A stretch of DNA of 43,831 nt. Origin: a virus. The position numbers were made by a program, and so were the translations under genes. Numbering within the stretch: position 1 is the stretch's first letter; every line of letters begins with the position of its first letter. The notes under the pieces are model-generated. The model had not been told where the DNA came from and did no database searches. It saw only the letters and a program-made list of their open reading frames with translations. The stretch covers positions 1 to 43,831 of IMG/VR virus record IMGVR_UViG_3300032213_002319. The stretch is one strand, 5' to 3'. Shown one piece after another: positions 1 to 7,996 of the stretch.

Positions 1-777
1 AATATCCCAGCTCCTTGGATCTCGACACCTAGCCAGCCGCGCAGTGGTGTGGTGATTTCGCGTTCGCTGGAATCTCACAATGAGTTTTTTCCATGGGAGC
101 GCATTCTGCAGGAGTATGCAGACGGCCCCCTCACCTTCTGTGGGTCCCTCGAAGAGTTGGACGCTTTTGAGCAGCAGTTTCCCGGCACCCCATTGACATG
201 GGCAGAGTCTGGGGACCTTGTAGAGGTCGCGAGCCTACTGACCCGCAGTGAGTTGTTGGTGAGCAATCAGTGCTTTGTGGCGGCCCTTGCTGATGGTGTG
301 GGAGTCCCCACGATACTCGAAGTATCTCTCGCCTCGCCGTCGATGCTTCACCCACGCCGGAATGTGTTCCCGTCTTTCGGAGGGCGCACGTTTTTACCCA
401 AACTCCCAGTAGAGACTGCGGGGGGCTCGTGGGTATCTTCCAACGTTTCTGATGGGATCAAGCGGATGCACTGGCCCAAGGGATACCCCACTGGGTGGGC
501 CTACCCCGACCCCCGCGACAGCTGGTCGCTTATCCGAGGGGAGAGTGTAGAGCAGGTCCAGCACGCGTTGTCTGGACTCCTCCCGAAAACCTTTTCAGCG
601 AAAGACATTCAAGATGAGATTGTCCGGTATACCGTGACACGGTTCCCCAAGGACCTGCTCCCAACCCCAGACCACCGAGGGTTTAAAAAGGTCGCCGCAG
701 CAATGGCCATTTTTGGGGGGGATTTCTCTTTGGTAGAATATTTTTTCCAACCCGAGTTTGGTGCTCAACGTTCTTGA
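1..777 (+). CDS. Glycosyltransferase-like protein (5' end outside window)
   Basis: The reading frame is open from base 1 to the TGA at 775-777, so the true start lies upstream of the window. The visible 258 residues begin with a G-V-V-I-S-R-S segment, then an F-P-W and a hydrophobic strand before an F-C-G turn. A later S-N-Q-C-F-x-A-A-L-A-D-G-V-G-V-P-T-I-L-E segment resembles the donor-binding half of GT9/heptosyltransferase-type glycosyltransferases, where an S-N-D/Q turn precedes a helix and a G-V-P-T strand. The acceptor is unknown; phage enzymes of this kind may modify surface glycans or virion proteins. It ends 2 bases before the portal ATG, so the two genes are probably co-transcribed. 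The family call rests on pattern resemblance only, and the C-terminal 100 residues are not recognised. Confidence 0.55.
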   Translation, partial: NIPAPWISTPSQPRSGVVISRSLESHNEFFPWERILQEYADGPLTFCGSLEELDAFEQQFPGTPLTWAESGDLVEVASLLTRSELLVSNQCFVAALADGVGVPTILEVSLASPSMLHPRRNVFPSFGGRTFLPKLPVETAGGSWVSSNVSDGIKRMHWPKGYPTGWAYPDPRDSWSLIRGESVEQVQHALSGLLPKTFSAKDIQDEIVRYTVTRFPKDLLPTPDHRGFKKVAAAMAIFGGDFSLVEYFFQPEFGAQRS

Positions 778-779
778 CA

Positions 780-3098
780 ATGGCACCCCACCCTGAATCT
801 TCCGGGCACATGAAGAAACTCCTCCGCGAAGTGTCCGCACTCCCGTCTACCGCCTTGTCGGGTGCCGCAAAGAAGGCCCTGCCGGGGTATAGCCGCATCA
901 AAGATGCCCCCTCGGCTTTCAACGTCTTTAACCAGATGCGGGAGGATGATCGGGATAGCAACGCTAAGCGGACGCTGGTGCAGGCCATGATTGACGGAGC
1001 GCCGCCCTACGCGCAGGCCGACCTCAATGAGACGGGCCAAGGGGACCGCAGCAATCTGAACTTCGACGAGGGAGGGGCGCTGCTCGAATACTCAATGGGT
1101 GGGTATGTCGATCTGTTCACCTCCACTGAGCACTTTATCCGGGTATCGGTAACCCCGGGAGTTTACGCCGAGGATGAGCGCATCCGCCATGAAGACGCGC
1201 TGACTCGTGAGTTTTCTATCATGCTTCGACAGTGGCCTAGTTTTTTCAGCCGGTTTCTCTACTGCTGCCACCACTTTGTGGCCAATGGGCTGGCTGTCGG
1301 GTATCACGCGGACCCCATTGACTGGCGCTGGGAGGCCGTCAAGTTCGGCGATTTCTTCATCCCGCGCCAGACAAAGGCGGACCCGGGAGCCCTGAACGTC
1401 GCCGGAGTGGTTAAAAACTATTCCAGCTCGGAGTTATACCGCTGTATCGCTAACGAGGGCGCAGCCGCCTCCATGGGGTGGGACGTCCCCGCCGTGAAAG
1501 CCCTCCTGCTCGAAAAAGTAAAGACCGGAAGTTCGGACCCCAAGCGCCCCATCCGCGACTGGGAGTCCCTTCAAGAGATTTTCAAGAACAACGATCTGTT
1601 GATCGACTCTATGCCGGGATGCACCAATATTCGCACCGGCATTTTATGGGTCAAAGAGCACTCCGGGAAGTGGAGCCAATACATTTTTGAGGACACTGGC
1701 ACCGTAAAAAATTTCCTCTTTGCTAAGCGCGAGAGATTTTCAGAAAACCGGGTTCCGTTCACCATCTTCACCTATGGGATTGGCACCAATGGATACTACC
1801 ACTCAGTGCGTGGGCTCGGGTATAAAATTTACCCCCACGTTCAGGTATCCAACAGGTTGCGCAACACTGTCGTCGACGCCGCGCAGCTTGCTAGTTCTCT
1901 GCTTATCCAACCCAGCGATGAGACGGCTTTGAATGAACTGGCGCTCACTTACTATGGGCCCTACGCCATTCTTCCACCAAACAACAAAGTAGTCACACGG
2001 GATCTCCCCGACCTGAAAAACTCCGCGATGCCGGTCATTGCCGATATGGCGTCGCTCTTGCAAAACAAGACGGGTGGATACACCTCTGCGGGCATCTTTG
2101 CTGACAGTAAAGAGCGCTCCCGCTTTGAAGTGGAGGCTTATGTGGCGAAATCCAGCAAGCTGTCGATCACTTCGTTGAACCTCTTCTATGAGCCGTTTCA
2201 GACTCAGCTGCGGGAAGTTCTTCGCCGAGTTTGCACGGCCAACTATGGGGCAAACCTTCCGGGAGGTGACTACGTGCAGGAGTTCCTCAAACGCCTCGAT
2301 GCTCTGGGAGTTCCTTTGGATATTCTCAAACACGTCGACTTTAGTCGGTGCAATGTCGTCCGCGCTGTCGGAGGTGGGTCTGCCGAAGCCCGCCAAATGA
2401 TTTTGAATCAGCTCTCGCAGGAGGCCCCAGCTCTCGATGACGTAGGCCGCCGTAATTTGCAGCGCGATCGTATCGCAGCTCTGGTTGGTTACGATCTCGT
2501 AGAGCGGTATGTCGCACCGAACGTTGAAGGGCGGTCCACGCTGGACGATAAGATGGCTATTCTTGAAAATGCCGCACTCGCTTCCGGCACCCAAATTCAG
2601 GCACTCTCGAACGAACCGCACGTGCCCCACCTCCGCAGCCACATTCAGTATCTCGCCGGCATCTCCGATCAGATTAAGAGTGGCCAAGTTGACGTCGCCG
2701 ATGTGGTGCAGCCGATGTTTTTCGTCCACGCCCACGCTGTTGAGCATGTTACGATGGGTGGGTCTGACCCAGCGATTGCTTCGCAGATTGCGACCTTCCG
2801 ACAGCAACTTCAGCAGTTCGGCGAGTTCATTCACAATGGACAGGAGAAACTCCAGAAGCTCCAACGCCAGCAGGCTGAGGCTCAGCAGGCGGGGGCAGAG
2901 TCGGGTCCTTCTGGACCTATGGGGCTTTCTCCAGAGATGGAGACCCAGCTTTCACAGCATAACCTACGGCTGAAAATGCAACAGGAGACCCACCAGCTGA
3001 AAATGCAACTTGCTGTTGCAGAAGCTAACCAGAAGCGCTTCCTTGCTGACGCTGAAGCCCGTGCCAAACAGATACGGCTAGGCGTTCTCCCTCCCTAA
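780..3098 (+). CDS. Portal protein
   Basis: This 772-residue protein has the size and context of a large phage portal, the dodecameric ring through which DNA is packaged and ejected (N4 gp59 is of similar length). It lies directly upstream of a small head protein, a scaffold-like protein and the major capsid protein. Visible features are an N-terminal segment with a G-A-P-P-Y motif followed by D-R-S-N-L-N-F, an acidic Y-x-D-L-F-T-S segment, a central mixed alpha/beta region, and a C-terminal stretch from about residue 680 that is Gln-rich and predicted coiled coil (repeated Q-Q and K-M-Q). I chose the ATG at 780; a TTG at 774 overlaps the upstream stop and would add two residues. No Shine-Dalgarno is present. 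The call rests on architecture and synteny. Confidence 0.75.
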   Translation: MAPHPESSGHMKKLLREVSALPSTALSGAAKKALPGYSRIKDAPSAFNVFNQMREDDRDSNAKRTLVQAMIDGAPPYAQADLNETGQGDRSNLNFDEGGALLEYSMGGYVDLFTSTEHFIRVSVTPGVYAEDERIRHEDALTREFSIMLRQWPSFFSRFLYCCHHFVANGLAVGYHADPIDWRWEAVKFGDFFIPRQTKADPGALNVAGVVKNYSSSELYRCIANEGAAASMGWDVPAVKALLLEKVKTGSSDPKRPIRDWESLQEIFKNNDLLIDSMPGCTNIRTGILWVKEHSGKWSQYIFEDTGTVKNFLFAKRERFSENRVPFTIFTYGIGTNGYYHSVRGLGYKIYPHVQVSNRLRNTVVDAAQLASSLLIQPSDETALNELALTYYGPYAILPPNNKVVTRDLPDLKNSAMPVIADMASLLQNKTGGYTSAGIFADSKERSRFEVEAYVAKSSKLSITSLNLFYEPFQTQLREVLRRVCTANYGANLPGGDYVQEFLKRLDALGVPLDILKHVDFSRCNVVRAVGGGSAEARQMILNQLSQEAPALDDVGRRNLQRDRIAALVGYDLVERYVAPNVEGRSTLDDKMAILENAALASGTQIQALSNEPHVPHLRSHIQYLAGISDQIKSGQVDVADVVQPMFFVHAHAVEHVTMGGSDPAIASQIATFRQQLQQFGEFIHNGQEKLQKLQRQQAEAQQAGAESGPSGPMGLSPEMETQLSQHNLRLKMQQETHQLKMQLAVAEANQKRFLADAEARAKQIRLGVLPP

Positions 3099-3101
3099 AA
3101 C

Positions 3102-3461
3102 ATGGACATTCTTGAATGGTCGAGACACTCGACCCACGCGACGACGCTCAGAGATTTTATCGCATCCCCCTGCGGCAAGGCCGCTCTGGAGGTGCTCAGG
3201 AAAATGACGGTGTTGCAACGTGCAACAGACCCTGAACCTAATCTCAGCAAGCTGGCACTAGATCACCAGTTTGCCGCAGGATTTCAAGCTGCTGTGCAGG
3301 CGTTGAAAAATCTAACCAACCTCAACCCAGATCAGCTTGCTAAAATGCAGCGTGCCCGTGAAGCGGGCTCTGCCCCTTCTTGGGGGTGGGTAGAGCAGGA
3401 CTCCGGGGAGACCCCAGACTCTGCAGCTCTCTCACCCCCAGCACGTCGTCCTCGCAAATAA
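3102..3461 (+). CDS. Small head-region protein, unknown function
   Basis: A 119-residue, largely helical protein starts 3 bases after the portal stop and ends 19 bases before the scaffold-like gene. N4-like phages also have a small gene between portal and scaffold, but I recognise no motif here. The N-terminal 90 residues are amphipathic (W-S-R-H near the start, F-A-A-G-F-Q-A-A-V near residue 60). The last 30 residues are Pro/Ser/Arg-rich and probably disordered, ending in R-R-P-R-K. Codons 37-42 (L-Q-R-A-T) carry the first copy of the dispersed palindrome. A head-assembly accessory role is inferred from position only. Confidence 0.7.
   Translation: MDILEWSRHSTHATTLRDFIASPCGKAALEVLRKMTVLQRATDPEPNLSKLALDHQFAAGFQAAVQALKNLTNLNPDQLAKMQRAREAGSAPSWGWVEQDSGETPDSAALSPPARRPRK
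3211..3227. repeat. Dispersed palindrome, copy 1
   Basis: TGTTGCA-ACG-TGCAACA, perfect 7-bp arms and a 3-base centre. It lies inside the small head gene, read L-Q-R-A-T. Confidence 0.95.
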
Positions 3462-3480
3462 CCCAACCTCGTAAAATCAC

Positions 3481-4698
3481 ATGAGCGCCCCAGCCCCAGC
3501 CCCATCCCCAGCAGCCGCCGCTTCTCCAGCCGCCGCTTCTCCAGCAGCCGCACCAGCCCCAGCCCCAGCCCCAGCTCCAGCTCCAGCAGCCGCACCAGCA
3601 GGGAAGGTGCCTATCCTAGACCGCCTGAACGCACTCTTTGGTGACGAAGCCTCGGCCAAACCCGCGCCCGAAGCCTCGGCCAAACCCGCGCCCGAAGCCT
3701 CGGCCAAACCCGCGCCCGAAGCCTCGGCCAAACCCGCGCCCGAAGCCTCGGCCAAACCCGCGCCCGAGGGGGAATCCGATGAGCCCACACCACCCGGACT
3801 TGTTGGTAAAGCAGCTGTTCAGTGGGGGGTCCTCCGCAAGGAGGTCAAGTTGTCCAAGTCTGAGGCTGCCGCAGCAAAGCGGGAACTAGAGGAACTCCGG
3901 GCCTCGATGACGAAGCCGGAAATTGCTGCCGCCGAAGCTGAGCTTGTGCAACTTCGCGACCGCGTCACGGACTACGAGCGCGAGCTTCAAGGGACCCGGC
4001 TTGAGGCCACTCTTGAATACCGCCAGCAGGTTGCGGTTCCACTGACAGCTATTCGCGACACCGTCGCTGACTTGGCTGAAGTGTATGAGACGGACCTCGA
4101 TTCCCTGCAAGCAGCTGTGTCTGAGGGGGACCGCAAGGCACGGGTTAAAAAACTCGCCGCGTTGGCTGAGGGGATGTTGGAACCCGACCGCATGCGGCTT
4201 TACAAAGCCGCCGAAGAGTTTGACGCTGTCATCCATAAAAAGGAGCTTCTTGAAGCCGACGCTGGAGCGACACTCAAGAAATTTGAGATCGAACGCGTGA
4301 ATGAAGCCCGCCGGGCGGAAGTCGAGCGCAATAAAAAGCGCGCTACTGCTGATGAGCAGACGTGGTCGCTCCTGCAATCGAAGTCCGAGGTATTCCGTGA
4401 ACCTGACGTGGCTAAGCAGATTCGGGAAATCGCGGCTTCGGCTGGCATCACCGGTGACGACCCCGACGAAGTGGCCTACTCCGCCTTTGCTGGCGCGGCT
4501 CTCCCAGCTTTGGTGCGCGCCAGCAATGCCGCTGCCGCCAAAATTGCTGACCTGACAGCTCAAATTGAAATGCTGCGCGGGGCTTCCCCCAGCGGCGATG
4601 GCAACGGTAATGGGGGAGGGTCGCCCCCGTTGCCGGACACCAAAGCTCCTCGCAAGGGTTTCCTTGAGTCGGTTGATGCCCGGCTCGGTTCGCGCTAA
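3481..4698 (+). CDS. Scaffold-like protein with Ala/Pro tract and five 8-residue repeats
   Basis: This 405-residue protein lies between portal and major capsid, the usual place for a scaffolding or prohead core protein. Residues 2-40 are almost only Ala and Pro. Residues 56-95 are five exact copies of E-A-S-A-K-P-A-P. Residues about 110-370 are highly charged and predicted coiled coil (K-S-E-A-A-A-A-K-R-E-L-E-E-L and similar). The last residues, K-G-F-L-E-S-V-D-A-R-L-G-S-R, resemble the end of the protein encoded at 6151-6432, as expected if both bind the same coat surface; scaffolding proteins often bind coat through a C-terminal helix. The N-terminal low-complexity half is unusual for a scaffold. 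There is no protease signature. Function is inferred from position and coiled-coil content. Confidence 0.65.
   Translation: MSAPAPAPSPAAAASPAAASPAAAPAPAPAPAPAPAAAPAGKVPILDRLNALFGDEASAKPAPEASAKPAPEASAKPAPEASAKPAPEASAKPAPEGESDEPTPPGLVGKAAVQWGVLRKEVKLSKSEAAAAKRELEELRASMTKPEIAAAEAELVQLRDRVTDYERELQGTRLEATLEYRQQVAVPLTAIRDTVADLAEVYETDLDSLQAAVSEGDRKARVKKLAALAEGMLEPDRMRLYKAAEEFDAVIHKKELLEADAGATLKKFEIERVNEARRAEVERNKKRATADEQTWSLLQSKSEVFREPDVAKQIREIAASAGITGDDPDEVAYSAFAGAALPALVRASNAAAAKIADLTAQIEMLRGASPSGDGNGNGGGSPPLPDTKAPRKGFLESVDARLGSR
3646..3765 (+). repeat. Five tandem 24-bp repeats in the scaffold-like gene
   Basis: The unit GAAGCCTCGGCCAAACCCGC plus GCCC (24 bp) is repeated five times without visible divergence, encoding E-A-S-A-K-P-A-P each time. 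Identical third codon positions point to recent tandem duplication, so copy number probably varies between relatives. It follows an Ala/Pro tract encoded at 3484-3600. Confidence 0.97.
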
Positions 4699-4710
4699 TT
4701 TTTGATTTGA

Positions 4711-4742
4711 CGGCATGATGGAGCTGTGATTCCATCATGCCG
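4711..4742. other. 12-bp perfect inverted repeat between scaffold-like and capsid genes
   Basis: Arms CGGCATGATGGA and TCCATCATGCCG pair perfectly around an 8-base loop. The hairpin begins 13 bases after the scaffold-like stop. No T-run follows on the + strand, so it is not a classical intrinsic terminator. It could be an RNA-processing hairpin, a transcription pause or a protein site controlling capsid expression. A further 141 bases with no gene precede the capsid ATG; no convincing promoter hexamers are seen there. Confidence 0.8.
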
Positions 4743-4883
4743 AGGCTGGTCGCCCTCTTTCAAACGACTTCGACAACGATAAGATAGAGCTATTCTCCCT
4801 TGGCTCACGGGAACCCCGCACCAACCGAACGCTTCGGATTGGTTTAATCCCCTCGTCCAAATACCTCTTTCTATCCTACGACT

Positions 4884-6095
4884 ATGGCCCTCGCCGACTT
4901 CAATCTTGACTCCACCAACGCTATCCTCGTCACCGAGGCTGGCAAAATCTCCGACGACATCCACGAAAAGACCATCAATGAGTCTGCTTGGATCAAGCTC
5001 GCCCCCCGCTCTCAGTTCCCCGATGAACAGGGCGACACGATCAACGTGCTGACTTGGGAGCGTGCCCTGCCGACCAACGGTCTGTCTTGGACGGCCCTCA
5101 CCAATCAGGCGATTGGCGTCACTACCAGCTGTCTGCCCACTCCGGGTGACCTCACTTTCGGCAAGACTGTCCGCTCGTATGGGCTGCAGTCTTCCGCTCT
5201 GCAGACCCCCAAAATCTGCGTCAATGACCTGCGATTTGCCTCCAAGCGCAAGGAGCAGCTCACAGCGATGTTCAACATCCTGAAGTATAACACCAAGTGG
5301 GCTTGGGAGAACTTCTACCGTGGTCAATACACCGCTATCGCGGAGCACAAGCTCGTGTTGACCGCTGGCATGACCTCCATCGAAGGCGACTCCGCTGATT
5401 TCGCGGTCCCTGCGGACCCAACCAAGGTCGGCAAAATCAGTCAGGGCGTGCTTGATCGCATCTACCTGCGCAATGTTCGCGAGGGCGTCGAGCCGTGGGG
5501 CATGGAGAACGCCCGTCCGATCTACGCGCTGATGTGCTCCCCCGAAGCACAGGAGCAGATCCTCTTCGGTCTGGGTGTGCAGAACATCCGCGAAGACTTC
5601 CGCTACTCTACCCGCGTCAGTGAGCTGCTCGCCCCTCTCGGCGTCGAGCGCTCTTACAAAGGCTGGTATCACCTCATGGACATGTTCCCCACCCGCACCA
5701 ACATTGTGGATGGCGCGTGGGTTGAAGTGGCTCCGTTCATCGCATCCAGCACCACGGCAGGCTCCAAGTGGAACCTGAATCCCGCCTACGAGACAGCGAG
5801 CTTTGAAGACGCGCAGGTTTTCGTCCGCGAGTCTGTCGAGTTCCAAGTCCCCCGCCCGCTCACCAATCCCGGCGGTGGCGTGACTTTTGACCCGCTGACC
5901 TACATGGGCGACTTCCAGTGGAGCAACATCAAGCATGAGGACACCAACCCCGACGGCACGATTGGCCGCTTCCGCGCGGTGTTTCAGGCTGCGACGAAGC
6001 CCATCCAGCCGGACCTCGCCACCGTCATCCGCTTCCGCCGCTGCGGTTCGAGCCTCGTGCTCTCCGATTGCGATGGTGAAGTGATCGTCGCATAA
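4884..6095 (+). CDS. Major capsid protein
   Basis: This 403-residue protein has the size of podovirus coat proteins (N4 gp56 is about 400). It stands alone between a hairpin-bearing leader and a strong terminator, the arrangement expected for the most abundant virion protein. The sequence is rich in beta strands and aromatic residues with few low-complexity stretches. A W-V-E-V-A-P-F segment near residue 280, a P-A-Y-E-T-A-S-F-E-D segment near 295 and a D-G-T-I-G-R-F-R-A-V-F segment near 360 fit what I recall of HK97-fold coat proteins in uncultured phages. The fold is inferred, not shown. Its codon use is the most strongly C-ending of the window by eye. There is no Shine-Dalgarno before the ATG. 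Confidence 0.8.
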   Translation: MALADFNLDSTNAILVTEAGKISDDIHEKTINESAWIKLAPRSQFPDEQGDTINVLTWERALPTNGLSWTALTNQAIGVTTSCLPTPGDLTFGKTVRSYGLQSSALQTPKICVNDLRFASKRKEQLTAMFNILKYNTKWAWENFYRGQYTAIAEHKLVLTAGMTSIEGDSADFAVPADPTKVGKISQGVLDRIYLRNVREGVEPWGMENARPIYALMCSPEAQEQILFGLGVQNIREDFRYSTRVSELLAPLGVERSYKGWYHLMDMFPTRTNIVDGAWVEVAPFIASSTTAGSKWNLNPAYETASFEDAQVFVRESVEFQVPRPLTNPGGGVTFDPLTYMGDFQWSNIKHEDTNPDGTIGRFRAVFQAATKPIQPDLATVIRFRRCGSSLVLSDCDGEVIVA

Positions 6096-6107
6096 CCCCT
6101 CACCCAC

Positions 6108-6146
6108 GGGGGCGGGGGCCCACAAGGCCTCCGCCCCCATTTTCTT
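6108..6146 (+). terminator. Intrinsic terminator after the capsid gene
   Basis: A 13-bp GC-rich stem (6108-6120 with 6126-6138, one G-U pair) has a 5-base loop CACAA and is followed by ATTTTCTT. It starts 13 bases after the capsid stop and ends just before the next ATG at 6151. It is the clearest rho-independent terminator in the window. It probably limits read-through so that capsid is made in excess over the downstream genes. Confidence 0.88.
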
Positions 6147-6150
6147 ACCT

Positions 6151-6432
6151 ATGAAAGACGCATACTGCAAAATCCCAGAGGGGCTTGAACTCCCTGAGGA
6201 GGCTATGAAGGGCGAATCAATCGACCTCGTTGCCTCTGGTAAAGTCGTCGATGGCAATTTCATCATCGAAGCTCTTGATGGGGTCCCTATCAGCCCGGCT
6301 TCCGAGGAAACCTCGGGAGAGTCTGACGAAACTCACAATTCTGAGAGCCCCAGCAAACCAAAACCCGCGAAGAAAAAAAAGCCCGGTTTCATGGAGTCCA
6401 TTGAAGCCCAGCTCGGCGGCTCCCCCTCCTAA
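6151..6432 (+). CDS. Small head protein sharing a C-terminal tail with the scaffold-like protein
   Basis: This 93-residue acidic protein has an N-terminal segment (M-K-D-A-Y-C-K-I-P-E-G-L) followed by a Ser/Glu-rich linker, a Lys run, and the ending P-G-F-M-E-S-I-E-A-Q-L-G-G. The same pattern, G-F-hydrophobic-E-S-hydrophobic-acidic-A-x-L-G, ends the protein encoded at 3481-4698. A shared terminal peptide flanking the coat gene on both sides suggests a common binding site on the capsid. It could be a decoration protein, a minor scaffold or a vertex protein. It begins 4 bases after the capsid terminator's T-rich tail and ends 2 bases before the next ATG. Confidence 0.7.
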   Translation: MKDAYCKIPEGLELPEEAMKGESIDLVASGKVVDGNFIIEALDGVPISPASEETSGESDETHNSESPSKPKPAKKKKPGFMESIEAQLGGSPS

Positions 6433-6434
6433 TT

Positions 6435-6797
6435 ATGAAGCTCCATGATGCTCACGGATTCGTCGTCGATGCCGAAGTCGGCATCGCGGGGTTCACCACT
6501 GGAAAGTGGCAACAAATCGCCGCCGCTGTCTCTACTCCCGCCGCCCTAGTTGGTGCCGGGGCTGGAGCTGAGGGCGACACCGTCGTTGGGCTGCTCGTCA
6601 TCCCAACTACCACCAGTCCGGGGGCCGTTACTCTCTATGACGACACCCACACGGTCGTCGTTTTCGCGGGAGGGAGCAACAGTCTTACCTGTTTGGTCCC
6701 CTTCTTCATCCCCCTCGGCCTCAAATCTGAGGGCAGTGGGTGGTATGTCTCTACTGGCGCTGGACTCAGCGTCGTTGCTACGGGAGACTTCACGTAG
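6435..6797 (+). CDS. Small structural protein, possible head decoration protein
   Basis: A 120-residue beta-rich protein is encoded 2 bases after the previous stop. It is rich in Gly, Val and Thr with regular strand-turn patterns (Q-Q-I-A-A-A-V, T-V-V-G-L-L-V-I-P, G-A-V-T-L-Y-D). Its size and composition resemble small head decoration or fibre-base proteins, but I recognise no family. Its position just after the capsid and before the fibre-like protein fits a virion surface role. No signal peptide or membrane segment is seen. Confidence 0.65.
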   Translation: MKLHDAHGFVVDAEVGIAGFTTGKWQQIAAAVSTPAALVGAGAGAEGDTVVGLLVIPTTTSPGAVTLYDDTHTVVVFAGGSNSLTCLVPFFIPLGLKSEGSGWYVSTGAGLSVVATGDFT

Positions 6798-6849
6798 TCT
6801 CCCACCAATCCGTTTGCAATTCTCCCCGACCGTTTAAATTCCCTCCGCT

Positions 6850-7989
6850 ATGAAATTCCTCCTCCTACTCGCCGCCGTCTCGTTTGCTCTTCTGCCGTTT
6901 GCCCGTTCTCAGACTGGCAACATCTACGATTCCGACAATCAGACCGGCATCGCCTACAAGGTCCGGGCCACCACGGTCTCTGCCGCATATACCGCGACAG
7001 CCCGTGACCACCTGATTTTGGTAGACGCTTCCACCGCTGCTGTCACGGTGACGCTCCCCACAGCCGCAGGCTACAACAACAACCGCGTCATCGTCGTCAA
7101 AAAGTTGGACTCTACCGCCAATGTGGTGACGCTGGACCCGGCGGGAGCGGAGCTTGCGGATAGTCGAACTACCCTCCTGCTCGTCAATGAAGGCGACGCT
7201 GTGACCCTCGAAGCCGCTAACGGTGCGTGGCACTCTATCGGCGTTTCAGGTGAAGGCCGGCAGAGCCTGATTCCTGCGGCAACAATGACCAATGGCACCG
7301 CTACCGCGAAGACGCAGGTTTTGATGGATGATACGCCCGCCGCTGAATTTTCAGCTCTCACTCTTGTCGGCGCTCAGCCCACTCTGTCGCAAACTTCTGC
7401 GAAAGCTCGCAAAGGCACCAACAGTTTGAAGGCGGTATTCACTGCTGCAGCATCCGCGAATGACGGCTTTCAGTGGACGGCTTTCTCCGCTGTTGATTGG
7501 ACCACTGCCGAGTATGTGGGGTTCTGGGTGTATTCCTCGAAGGCTCTTACTGCCGGGGACGTGATGCTCAAGACTGTCGACTCCACTGTTGAGTCCGCGT
7601 TTTCGTTCGGCGCGGTCCCAGCGAATACGTGGACGTGGGTGCAGCTCGACATCTCTTCTCTCGCGACCACCAATGGAGACGCCGTCACCAACTACAAGGT
7701 CTACCTGAGCACCGCTGGTGCGGCCCTCGGCGCTTTCGACCTCTACCTCGACGGGGCTTGGAAGTGGGACAACACGGAGGAAGTCGCCCTCGGCGTGGAT
7801 CTCCTCGACCGTCGCGGCGCTGTGGAGAACGCGCTCTCCCTCACAGCTGCTAACACTGGGACTCATGGCATGGTAGCTCTGACAGAGGATACTGACTTCT
7901 TTGTTGCCTATCGTTCGGGCAACGACGCCCTTGTCACCATTTCGGACCTCTCCACGAAGTCCGCCCTTTTCTTTGTCAACCGCAAGTAA
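6850..7989 (+). CDS. Fibre-like protein with N-terminal signal peptide and beta-sandwich region
   Basis: The 379-residue product begins with M-K, a 15-residue Leu/Ala/Val/Phe core and P-F-A-R-S-Q, a textbook Sec signal peptide with possible cleavage after A-R-S. Residues about 35-130 match a pattern common in phage fibres: Y-T-A-T-A-R-D-H-L-I-L-V-D, then T-V-T-L-P and I-V-V-K-K-x-D-S. Residues 150-310 look like a jelly-roll carbohydrate-binding domain (F-Q-W-T-A-F and W-T-W-V-Q-L-D-I-S). The tail (D-F-F-V-A-Y-R-S-G-N-D) is unassigned. A Sec signal on a virion protein is unusual. Export during infection, or capture of a host secretion signal, are both possible. It lies 7 bases before the lysis-type genes. 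Confidence 0.7.
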   Translation: MKFLLLLAAVSFALLPFARSQTGNIYDSDNQTGIAYKVRATTVSAAYTATARDHLILVDASTAAVTVTLPTAAGYNNNRVIVVKKLDSTANVVTLDPAGAELADSRTTLLLVNEGDAVTLEAANGAWHSIGVSGEGRQSLIPAATMTNGTATAKTQVLMDDTPAAEFSALTLVGAQPTLSQTSAKARKGTNSLKAVFTAAASANDGFQWTAFSAVDWTTAEYVGFWVYSSKALTAGDVMLKTVDSTVESAFSFGAVPANTWTWVQLDISSLATTNGDAVTNYKVYLSTAGAALGAFDLYLDGAWKWDNTEEVALGVDLLDRRGAVENALSLTAANTGTHGMVALTEDTDFFVAYRSGNDALVTISDLSTKSALFFVNRK

Positions 7990-7996
7990 CTCTGCC

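Noticed and set aside
3001-3030. TGCAAC ... GTTGCA near the end of the portal gene
   Set aside because: The arms are in reversed order, so it is not the same palindrome.
4701-4735. Promoter with TTGACG at 4706-4711
   Set aside because: No acceptable -10 at 16-18 bases, and the region is taken up by the hairpin.
4695-6266. Long antisense frame over the capsid gene (523 codons), and similar ones at 1803-2864, 18065-19720, 22715-24337 and 40065-41858
   Set aside because: They mirror well-supported genes, are rich in His, Arg and Gln as complement-strand shadows of GC-rich genes are, and have no coupling with neighbours.
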